A stretch of DNA of 14,012 nt, from the NCBI GenBank assembly GCA_900320925.1, contig ONUD01000154.1, forward strand, positions 1 through 14,012. Direction: 5' to 3'. Both the position numbers and the translations under genes were made by a program. This stretch comes from an uncultured Eubacteriales bacterium. GTDB lineage: Bacteria; Bacillota; Clostridia; Oscillospirales; Acutalibacteraceae. The notes beneath the pieces are model-generated. The model did no database searches, was not told where the DNA came from, and saw only the letters and a list, made by a program, of their open reading frames with translations. Shown one piece after another: positions 1 to 5,736 of the stretch; position 1 is the first letter of the stretch; each line of letters begins with the position of its first letter.

Positions 1-1152
1 CTCGATAATCTTGGTCATGACACCGCCCTGTGTTTCGACACCGAGGGACAGCGGCGTGACATCCAGCAGAAGCAGCCCCTGCACTTCACCGCCGAGTACA
101 CCGCCCTGAATAGCGGCACCGATGGCAACGCATTCATCAGGGTTAATACCCTTGAACGGGTCTTTGCCAATCAGAGATTTCACTGCCTCCTGCACAGCGG
201 GGATTCTGGAAGAACCGCCCACCATCAGCACCTTATCAATTTCACTGATGGACAAGCCGGAATCTTTCAGAGCCTGACGGACAGGACCCATTGTTTTTTC
301 CACAAGGTCAGCCGTCAGTTCATTGAACTTGGCTCTTGTGAGAGTATAGTCAAGATGTTTGGGGCCAGTGGCATCTGCCGTGATAAACGGAATATTGATA
401 GCGGCGGTGGTAATGCCAGAAAGCTCGATTTTTGCTTTTTCAGCCTCATCTTTCAGACGCTGCATAGCGGTCTTGTCACTCGAAAGGTCAATGCCGGTAT
501 CATTCTTGAAGCTCTGGATGAGCCAGTCAATAATCTTCTGGTCAAAGTCATCACCGCCGAGATGGTTGTTGCCTGCGGTAGCAAGGACTTCCTGCACGCC
601 TTCGCCCATTTCAATGATGGACACGTCGAACGTACCGCCGCCGAGGTCATAGACCATGACTTTCTGGTCGTTTTCCTTATCCACGCCATAGGACAGTGCA
701 GCGGCTGTCGGCTCATTGATAATTCTTTTGACATCCAGACCTGCAATTTTGCCGGCATCTTTGGTAGCCTGACGCTGTGCATCGGTGAAGTAAGCCGGAA
801 CCGTAATGACTGCCTGTGTCACGGTTTCGCCCAGATAAGCTTCTGCATCCTTTTTCAGCTTTGTCAAAATCATCGCAGAAATTTCCTGGGGCGTATATTC
901 CTTGCCGCTGATATTTACTTTAAAGGAAGTACCCATCTGTCTTTTGATGGAAGAGATGGTGTGGTCGGGGTTGGAAACTGCCTGACGCTTTGCCACCTGA
1001 CCGACCAGTCTTTCGCCGTTTTTCGCAAATGCCACAACGGACGGGGTTGTTCTTGCACCCTCTGCATTTGCGATAACGACAGGCTCGCCGCCTTCAATGA
1101 CTGCCACACATGAGTTGGTTGTACCAAGGTCAATACCAATTGTCTTTGCCAT
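1..1152 (-). CDS. dnaK: Chaperone DnaK (Hsp70), C-terminal part beyond the left edge
   Basis: ATP-driven cytoplasmic Hsp70 chaperone that works with GrpE and DnaJ. The 384 visible codons are open to the window edge. They cover the whole nucleotide-binding domain: IDLGTTNS (residues 7-14), DLGGGTFDVS (169-178) and VGGSSRIPAV (311-320). The interdomain linker (about 359-371) and the first strand of the substrate-binding domain follow. The stretch around residues 70-90 lacks the roughly 24-residue insert of proteobacterial DnaK, as in Gram-positive bacteria. The linker reads GLLLLD where DVLLLD is usual. ATG is at 1152, preceded by a GGAGG ribosome site 8-9 bases upstream. It is the third gene of hrcA-grpE-dnaK, so it should be heat-inducible through HrcA/CIRCE. 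A dnaJ gene probably follows outside the window, which is inference. Confidence 0.98.
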   Translation of the reverse strand, partial: MAKTIGIDLGTTNSCVAVIEGGEPVVIANAEGARTTPSVVAFAKNGERLVGQVAKRQAVSNPDHTISSIKRQMGTSFKVNISGKEYTPQEISAMILTKLKKDAEAYLGETVTQAVITVPAYFTDAQRQATKDAGKIAGLDVKRIINEPTAAALSYGVDKENDQKVMVYDLGGGTFDVSIIEMGEGVQEVLATAGNNHLGGDDFDQKIIDWLIQSFKNDTGIDLSSDKTAMQRLKDEAEKAKIELSGITTAAINIPFITADATGPKHLDYTLTRAKFNELTADLVEKTMGPVRQALKDSGLSISEIDKVLMVGGSSRIPAVQEAVKSLIGKDPFKGINPDECVAIGAAIQGGVLGGEVQGLLLLDVTPLSLGVETQGGVMTKIIE

Positions 1153-1173
1153 AATCAATTACCTCCAATATAA

Positions 1174-1215
1174 TATTCATTATGCATTATGCATTATGCA
1201 TTCTTCATTATGAAT
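1174..1215. repeat. Tandem heptamer repeat between grpE and dnaK
   Basis: Six consecutive 7-bp units on the plus strand: TATTCAT, three exact copies of TATGCAT, TCTTCAT and TATGAAT. The outer ATTCAT (1175-1180) and ATGAAT (1210-1215) are inverted copies, and each core ATGCAT is a palindrome, so the transcript can form an imperfect hairpin. The array overlaps the last two codons and the stop of grpE and ends about 12 bases before the dnaK ribosome site. Confidence 0.85.
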
Positions 1216-1693
1216 TGATTTGTACCATTGCATGACGAATGATTCTGTCACCGATGCGATAGCCTTTCTGATAGACTAAGGCGATACAGTCATCGTCCAG
1301 TTCCTCGTCTTTGGTACGGGCGATAGCATTGTGGTAATCGGGGTCAAATTTATCTCCCCGCTCGCCGAATGCCACGACATTCAGCTTTTCAAAAGCTGTG
1401 TCCAGTTGTTTTTGTATCATGTCCAAGCCTTTTTTAAATTCCTCGGACACATCCGCTTCTGCTGCCATGGCCAATGCAAAGTTATCTGCCACGGGCAGGA
1501 ATGCTTCCACCGTGGAAGCCACTGCATTGTCATAGGTAGCGAGTTTTTCCTTTTCGGTACGCTTGCGGTAGTTGTCATATTCTGCCGCAAGTCTCAGAAA
1601 CTGATCTTTCTGGGTATCAAATTCCTGTTTCAGCTTGTCGTATTCGGTTTCCTCCACGACAGTTTCTTCCTGTATTGCTTCCTTTTCAGCCAA
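1208..1693 (-). CDS. grpE: Nucleotide exchange factor GrpE
   Basis: Cytoplasmic co-chaperone that releases ADP from DnaK. The 161 residues fit the family: an acidic N-terminus, a long helix with the conserved stretch RLAAEYDNYRKRT (34-46), FLPVADNFALA (65-75), KFDPDYHNAI (115-124), and the C-terminal beta domain ending YQKGYRIGDRIIRHAMV (141-157). The usual R-P/H-A-M-V motif is present with His. The start is TTG at 1693; no in-frame ATG lies near it, and a GGGGAG ribosome site sits 7 bases upstream. The gene begins 17 bases after the hrcA stop. Its last two codons and TAA stop fall within a tandem heptamer repeat, so the final residues may be repeat-derived. Confidence 0.97.
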   Translation of the reverse strand: MAEKEAIQEETVVEETEYDKLKQEFDTQKDQFLRLAAEYDNYRKRTEKEKLATYDNAVASTVEAFLPVADNFALAMAAEADVSEEFKKGLDMIQKQLDTAFEKLNVVAFGERGDKFDPDYHNAIARTKDEELDDDCIALVYQKGYRIGDRIIRHAMVQINS

Positions 1694-1700
1694 GCCTGCT

Positions 1701-1709
1701 CTCCCCTTT
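1701..1709 (-). promoter_or_regulatory. Ribosome binding site fixing the TTG start of grpE
   Basis: The minus strand reads AAAGGGGAG, ending 7 bases before the TTG at 1693-1691. This is good spacing for a Shine-Dalgarno site and supports the rare start codon. It lies within the 17-base gap after the hrcA stop codon. Confidence 0.7.
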
Positions 1710-1710
1710 C

Positions 1711-2739
1711 TCAGAACCTCAGCATTTCTCCTAATAGTGTTCCTACCGTTTCGGCAACATATTCAAGTATGGCAATGATCTGCGGATAGTTCATTCTCAC
1801 AGGGCCTATCAGTGCCAACGCTCCTGCACATTCCTCGGAAGCTCTGTAATGCTTGACAATGAAGCTCAGATTCATGAGGGCAGGATGGTGCAGTTCGCTG
1901 CCAATCAGCACATCCGCTTTGCTGCTGTCGCCCGAAAGCAGTTTTGACAGTTCGGAGGAACGTCCCAGCAGTTCCATCACTTTTTTACCGTCCGCCGATG
2001 CCAGTTCGGGCATGGTAAACAGATTGGACTGTCCTTTGATGAACACGCCCGTAGAGGCGGCCTCTTTGGCGGCGTCATGCACTGCTACCAGCATATTCGG
2101 CACCAGCATGGACATTTCCCCCAGTGAAACGGCGGTGGTCTGCATAAAAGCAGGTGTCACGGCTGTCACGGGCAGATTCCCCAGCTTTTGGTTCATCATC
2201 TCGTCAAACATTTCCATAAGCTGCGGCGTGATGACAAAATCACATCGGAACAAGCGTGTTTTGACCGAGCCTGTCGAGGTAATCAGCACCACCAGTGCCG
2301 TACAGCTTCCTGTCTGGACAAAACGGATGCGTTTGATTACCGCCTGTTCCCCTGATGGGGAAGCCGCCACGGCCGCACAGCCTGTCATGGCAGACAGCAG
2401 TTCTGCTGCCCGTTCCAGCAGGTGTTCGGGGGTGTTGGCACTCAGGTACAGTGTATCACTCACTGCGGTTTTTTCTCGCTGTCCCAGTGCAAAGGGCTTC
2501 ATCAGCTTATCCAGATATACTCTGTATCCCAATTCGGTCGGGACTCTGCCGGAGGACGTATGCGTTTGTTCCAGCAGTCCGAGAGATGCCAGCTCCGCCA
2601 TATCATTTCTGACGGTTGCAGATGAAACATTGAAATCGAGGATTTCACACAGAGCCTTGGAACCTACGGGTTCGCCGCTTTGGATATATGCTTCAACAAC
2701 CGCTTCAAGGATTTTCATTTTTCTTTGAGTCGGTTCCAT
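1711..2739 (-). CDS. hrcA: Heat-inducible transcription repressor HrcA
   Basis: Repressor of class I heat-shock genes that binds CIRCE. The 342 residues match the usual length. An N-terminal winged helix-turn-helix (about 1-75) carries the family hallmarks SSATVRNDM (39-47) and HTSSGRVPT (60-68), followed by the GAF-like effector domain and the dimerisation region. I choose ATG at 2739 because AGGTGG lies 5 bases upstream. An in-frame GTG at 2748 has no comparable site and would add three residues. It is the first gene of hrcA-grpE-dnaK, directly downstream of its own CIRCE operator, so it should be autoregulated, with GroEL-assisted folding of HrcA as the known thermosensor logic. Confidence 0.97.
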   Translation of the reverse strand: MEPTQRKMKILEAVVEAYIQSGEPVGSKALCEILDFNVSSATVRNDMAELASLGLLEQTHTSSGRVPTELGYRVYLDKLMKPFALGQREKTAVSDTLYLSANTPEHLLERAAELLSAMTGCAAVAASPSGEQAVIKRIRFVQTGSCTALVVLITSTGSVKTRLFRCDFVITPQLMEMFDEMMNQKLGNLPVTAVTPAFMQTTAVSLGEMSMLVPNMLVAVHDAAKEAASTGVFIKGQSNLFTMPELASADGKKVMELLGRSSELSKLLSGDSSKADVLIGSELHHPALMNLSFIVKHYRASEECAGALALIGPVRMNYPQIIAILEYVAETVGTLLGEMLRF

Positions 2740-2755
2740 TCCAGCCACCTCTCTG

Positions 2756-2782
2756 TTAGCACTCTCTGTATCCGAGTGCTAA
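2756..2782 (-). promoter_or_regulatory. CIRCE operator (HrcA binding site)
   Basis: Perfect inverted repeat TTAGCACTC (2756-2764), 9-bp spacer, GAGTGCTAA (2774-2782). This is the exact consensus CIRCE element. It lies between the hrcA promoter and the hrcA start codon, overlapping the expected transcription start region and 5' leader, as in other Gram-positive hrcA operons. Confidence 0.97.
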
Positions 2783-2791
2783 TCTACTTAT

Positions 2792-2820
2792 AGAGTACCA
2801 TTATCTTCCTCAAATGTCAA
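2792..2820 (-). promoter_or_regulatory. Sigma-A-type promoter of hrcA-grpE-dnaK
   Basis: On the minus strand a consensus -35 TTGACA (2820-2815) is followed after 17 bases by TACTCT (2797-2792) preceded by TG, an extended -10. A TATAAG just downstream (2792-2787) is an alternative -10 but would give a 22-base spacer. The expected start site falls immediately before CIRCE. The -35 is certain; the exact -10 is less so. Confidence 0.75.
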
Positions 2821-2830
2821 GACCTTTTGC

Positions 2831-2864
2831 AAAAAAATCGGGAAAGAGCTTTCCTCTTTCCCGA
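2831..2864 (-). terminator. Intrinsic terminator of the small membrane protein gene
   Basis: A perfect 11-bp stem (2838-2848 with 2854-2864) and 5-base loop are followed on the minus strand by seven U residues (2837-2831). It begins 4 bases after the stop codon of the 2869-3159 gene and ends only 10 bases before the -35 of the hrcA promoter, so it insulates the heat-shock operon from read-through. Confidence 0.93.
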
Positions 2865-2868
2865 AACA

Positions 2869-3159
2869 TCATTTTTGATTTGGTTTTTTAAGGGGTTTTT
2901 TGGGAAGTTTTTTTCCCGACATCATGCCGCCTGCCACGAAGTAAATGCCCAGCACAATCAGACCGATATAATGGATCGCCTGCATGAATACATTATCCGG
3001 CAGTGCCTGGCGGAAGATATAGTCCAGCAATAGCCAGATGCCTTCAAACAGGAATAAAAAGGCGGTCTGTCGATAAAAAGCGAAGCTTCTCATTCTGGGG
3101 GTGTACATCACCGTCCCCACCGCAAGGCATACGATTCCTGCAATGATTGCCAATATCAT
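2869..3159 (-). CDS. Small three-helix membrane protein of unknown function
   Basis: I do not recognise this 96-residue protein. It has three hydrophobic segments (about residues 2-20, 32-50 and 58-80) and ends in a strongly basic, proline-containing tail (83-96, KKLPKKPLKKP). The tail suggests a positively charged cytoplasmic C-terminus. The ATG at 3159 is chosen because GGAGAGG stands 7 bases upstream. The longer open frame to 3255 would run back through the preceding terminator and promoter, so it is not used. The gene has its own TATAAT promoter and terminator and so looks monocistronic. Codon use and the signals around it suggest a real gene; no function can be assigned. Confidence 0.8.
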   Translation of the reverse strand: MILAIIAGIVCLAVGTVMYTPRMRSFAFYRQTAFLFLFEGIWLLLDYIFRQALPDNVFMQAIHYIGLIVLGIYFVAGGMMSGKKLPKKPLKKPNQK

Positions 3160-3192
3160 AAAATATCCTCTCCGTTCATAAGCTGTGATTCC

Positions 3193-3221
3193 ATTATAAC
3201 GGATAGGCACAAAAAAAGCAA
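3193..3221 (-). promoter_or_regulatory. Promoter of the small membrane protein gene
   Basis: The minus strand shows a perfect -10 TATAAT (3198-3193) with TTGCTT (3221-3216) 17 bases upstream as a weak -35 (3 of 6 consensus bases). The -35 lies within the U-tract and descending stem arm of the preceding terminator. The expected start is about 3186, about 27 bases before the start codon. Confidence 0.65.
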
Positions 3222-3245
3222 GGCGGAAATTGTATGCCGCCCTGC
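3211..3245 (-). terminator. Intrinsic terminator of the YabE-like gene
   Basis: A 9-bp GC-rich stem (3237-3245 with 3218-3226, one G-U pair) and 10-base loop are followed on the minus strand by seven U residues (3217-3211). It starts 6 bases after the stop codon of the 3252-4496 gene. It overlaps the -35 region of the next promoter. Confidence 0.9.
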
Positions 3246-3251
3246 CGGATA

Positions 3252-4496
3252 TCAATAAGTAGCGTCCTCGGACACGCCGTCCAGAACATAGATGGTAACG
3301 TCACGTCTGCCGAACTGGCAGCATTCGTCATAGGTATTGTAATAGAGGTCAACAATCGCCGTACCTGCCCAGAGAGCACCGCCTGTATCACCTGCCACGG
3401 CATAACCGTAGACCACCTGACCGTCATTGGATACGATGTAGAGGATGGAGCCGTAGGGAATGATATCGGGGTCAACGGCTACAACACCGTAGCGTGCCAG
3501 TCTGCCCGTTGCCGTCAATGCACCGGCGGGAGCATAGTAGGCGGTACCGGAACCTGTCAGCACGTTGGTGTATTTTACCTGATTGCCGTTCACGTCGGTG
3601 AGGAGTCCCTCGGTTTCATTCACCGAAATTTCACCCGAATTGGTATAGACCTGACTGATGACTTCTTTAGTACCGTTGAGGATGACTTCATCAACGGGCT
3701 TTTTCGTCACTTGGTTGCTGACCTCTTCGGTAGAAACCAGCTTGCCATTGACATACTTTTCTTTGGAAACGATGGTGCGTTCCCCATTGGCACCCTGTGT
3801 TGCCACGGAGGTTTCTCCCTGATACAGTTCCTCAGTATCTTTGATGACGGTCTGATAGGCAACCTCTTCGGTTGTTTTGACTTCCTTGTAGGTCACCTTG
3901 TCAATGACAATGGAAAGCCCCTCTTTCACTTCCGTTTTGGCATCGACATTCATCACATCGGCCTTGTCAAGGGCAATATCCAGATAAGCAAGGGTATCTT
4001 CCACGGTACCCGCAGGCACTTCCTTGGTCATTTCCTTGCCGTGGAGTGTTACTTTGATATTGTAGAAGCGTGCAATAGTGATTTCCATGTCAGGGGCAAG
4101 CTGGGTATCCTGAGAAAGGGACACAGAATCATTCTTGCTCAGAGTCAAACCTGCCGCCTTGATGGCATCTGCCACGGTACCCTCGTTGAAAGTGAGTGTT
4201 TTGGTTGTTTTGCCGTCCGTCACATCGACATTGAACGCACGCAGGATAGAAAGACGGATAGTTTCGTCGTCGCCCTCGGTACGGACGAGTTTATCATTCT
4301 CTCCCAGAGAAAGACCGGTTCTTTCAAGAATCATATCGGTATCGGGATTGATGGTGCTGATGGTAACGGTTTTGTCACCGTCGGTAACAGTGACGGTCTT
4401 GGACATTGCCGCCACAGAAACCGCTGCCGAGAGGCAGACACTGCCCATCAGTGCTACTGCTACCGCCTTTTTCAAACCTGAGAATTTATTTTTCAT
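3252..4496 (-). CDS. Secreted DUF348-G5-3D cell-wall protein (YabE/RpfB-like)
   Basis: Exported protein probably acting on peptidoglycan. From ATG 4496 it is 414 residues. A signal peptide or membrane anchor (about 1-31: basic KNKFSGLKK then a hydrophobic stretch) is followed by three DUF348 ubiquitin-like repeats (about 33-75, 87-130, 133-190), a G5 domain (about 192-267) and a C-terminal 3D domain (about 300-407). The conserved aspartates of the 3D domain are visible in AVDPDIIPYG, AGDTGGA and IVDLYY; this double-psi barrel is related to lytic transglycosylase MltA. The architecture matches Bacillus YabE and the non-catalytic part of RpfB, but I infer orthology rather than prove it. ATG 4496 is preferred because AAGGAG lies 9 bases upstream; ATG at 4502 and 4520 are alternatives. 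It is monocistronic with a consensus promoter, and the upstream array suggests WalR control. Confidence 0.9.
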   Translation of the reverse strand: MKNKFSGLKKAVAVALMGSVCLSAAVSVAAMSKTVTVTDGDKTVTISTINPDTDMILERTGLSLGENDKLVRTEGDDETIRLSILRAFNVDVTDGKTTKTLTFNEGTVADAIKAAGLTLSKNDSVSLSQDTQLAPDMEITIARFYNIKVTLHGKEMTKEVPAGTVEDTLAYLDIALDKADVMNVDAKTEVKEGLSIVIDKVTYKEVKTTEEVAYQTVIKDTEELYQGETSVATQGANGERTIVSKEKYVNGKLVSTEEVSNQVTKKPVDEVILNGTKEVISQVYTNSGEISVNETEGLLTDVNGNQVKYTNVLTGSGTAYYAPAGALTATGRLARYGVVAVDPDIIPYGSILYIVSNDGQVVYGYAVAGDTGGALWAGTAIVDLYYNTYDECCQFGRRDVTIYVLDGVSEDATY

Positions 4497-4537
4497 TGTC
4501 ATGATCTCCTTGACATTCATTTTGAGTCAACGCCGTC

Positions 4538-4566
4538 ATTATAACGCAGTTGTCCGTGAATGTCAA
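4538..4566 (-). promoter_or_regulatory. Consensus sigma-A promoter of the YabE-like gene
   Basis: The minus strand reads TTGACA (4566-4561), 17 bases, then TATAAT (4543-4538): perfect consensus boxes at optimal spacing. The expected start is about 4531, giving a short leader of about 35 bases to the ATG at 4496, too short for a riboswitch. Confidence 0.92.
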
Positions 4567-4677
4567 ATAAATTCCACTGATTTTTTTGTATATTATGTAC
4601 AAGGATGAAGGTGTTTTTCCCCGAATCACACGGTTTATGATTCTTTGAAAGAATGACAGAGAGGTTTTTCTGTGCAA

Positions 4678-4728
4678 TTTGCAAAAATCTTACAACAAAT
4701 TACAAATATGTTACAAAGTGTTTGCAAA
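4678..4728 (-). promoter_or_regulatory. Putative WalR-like site flanked by two TTTGCAAA palindromes
   Basis: Directly after the stop of the second mreB gene, the minus strand holds TGTAAC-N5-TGTAAT (4715-4699). This fits the WalR consensus TGTWAH-N5-TGTWAH exactly; a further TGTAAG half-site follows. Identical palindromes TTTGCAAA stand at 4721-4728 and 4678-4685, 43 bp apart. Known WalR targets are cell-wall hydrolases, including 3D-domain proteins such as YocH, which agrees with the downstream gene. The site lies about 130 bp upstream of the -35, farther than usual, so the assignment is tentative. The rest of 4567-4677 shows only short hairpins (such as GAATCA/TGATTC at 4623-4643) and no clear terminator. 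Confidence 0.45.
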
Positions 4729-5736
4729 TCAGTAACGGGCAAGAATCGGATCCACACCGTTTGGACGGCGGATATAGTCCATTGCCATGCCGCAGCCCCT
4801 GATGACACAGTTTGCAGGGTCATCTGCCACGGTCACTTTCAGGTCAACGGCTTTTTGTATCATCGGGGCAATGCCTTTCAGACACGCTCCTCCTCCTGTC
4901 AGGAGAATGCCGTCTGTATCAATGTCGCTGATAAGTTCAGGGGGCGTTGCCAGCAGGAGGTCACGGATTCCCTCGATAATGCGTTTCACGGTGCCTGTCA
5001 GAGGGGCGACCAGTTCTTCGGCATCCATTTCCGCCTGTATCGGCATTCCCGTGAGCAGGCATTTTCCCTTGACGGCATACGTTCCGGGGATCATGCCTTT
5101 CACCACGCTGCCGGCACGGATCTTTGCCTGTTCGGCGGTACGCTTGCCGATGAGCATATTGTAAGTTTTGCGGATATAGCGGATAACGCTTTCATCCATG
5201 GTATCCCCTGCATAGGGCAGGGTGCGTGATACGGCAGTGCCGCCCAGGGAGATGACCGCCATATCCGTTGTACCGCCCCCGATGTTCACCACCAGGGAAC
5301 CGTGGGGACTGTCAATTTCCATGCCGGCACCCATTGCCGCCGCAACCGGTTCTTCCATAAGACAGATTTTGCGGATGCCTGCACCGGCGACTGCTTCCAC
5401 CACGGTATTTTTTTGGGTTTCCGTGATACTGCTCGGTACACTCACAACCGCTCGCGGGATTCCGATTCCCTTGACGGCTGCCCGTTTGAGGAAAATACGG
5501 AGCATCGCTTCTGCCATGCCGAAATCAGCAATGACGCCTGCCCGCAGGGGATAGCTGACCGTATAGGCAGGGGAATTTCTCCCCAGCATACAATAGGCAT
5601 GATGGCCGACAGCCGCAACACTGCCGTCCTCTGTTTTCACCATCATGACAGAGGGTTCGTCTGTGACAAGCTGTTTGTTTTTTGTCAGGATTCTGATACG
5701 GGACGTGCCAAAATCAATCGCCACATCAGGCTGCAT
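4729..5736 (-). CDS. Second, divergent MreB/Mbl-like actin homologue
   Basis: Bacterial actin-fold protein of 335 residues, paralogous to the MreB encoded at 11229-12194. Visible motifs are phosphate-1 IDFGTS (7-12), EEPVAAAMGAG (128-138), phosphate-2 NIGGGTTDMAVIS (151-163) and LLTGGGACLKG (278-288). The stretch around phosphate-2 resembles Mbl (GAGME, GGGTTD). The first residue of phosphate-2, normally Asp and involved in the metal/nucleotide site, is Asn151. The phosphate-1 loop continues SRIRIL instead of the usual ANTLV. It keeps a C-terminal tail that the other paralogue lacks. Its ATG directly follows the recD2 stop, with GGAGG 8 bases upstream inside recD2. It probably forms or modulates membrane-bound filaments that guide wall synthesis; weak or absent ATP hydrolysis is only an inference. 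Confidence 0.93.
   Translation of the reverse strand: MQPDVAIDFGTSRIRILTKNKQLVTDEPSVMMVKTEDGSVAAVGHHAYCMLGRNSPAYTVSYPLRAGVIADFGMAEAMLRIFLKRAAVKGIGIPRAVVSVPSSITETQKNTVVEAVAGAGIRKICLMEEPVAAAMGAGMEIDSPHGSLVVNIGGGTTDMAVISLGGTAVSRTLPYAGDTMDESVIRYIRKTYNMLIGKRTAEQAKIRAGSVVKGMIPGTYAVKGKCLLTGMPIQAEMDAEELVAPLTGTVKRIIEGIRDLLLATPPELISDIDTDGILLTGGGACLKGIAPMIQKAVDLKVTVADDPANCVIRGCGMAMDYIRRPNGVDPILARY

Noticed and set aside
3234..4481. Long plus-strand open frame (415 codons) running antisense across almost the whole YabE-like gene
   Set aside because: The predicted protein resembles no family I know and has no ribosome site. Such stop-free antisense frames arise from codon bias of the real minus-strand gene. 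The sense protein has clear DUF348, G5 and 3D domains. An antisense RNA to yabE is known in Bacillus, but I see no convincing plus-strand promoter here.
4571..4610. Imperfect palindrome TTGTACATAATATACAA upstream of the YabE-like promoter as an operator
   Set aside because: One mismatch and very A/T-rich. It does not match an operator I can name, and chance occurrence is likely. There is also no U-tract in the right orientation for a terminator.
4623..4655. Two short hairpins sharing GATTC (GAATCA/TGATTC and ATTCTT/AAGAAT), considered as a terminator or attenuator after the second mreB gene
   Set aside because: Stems are only 6 bp with no following U-tract on the minus strand, and this is upstream of, not within, the YabE-like transcript. 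No riboswitch consensus is visible.
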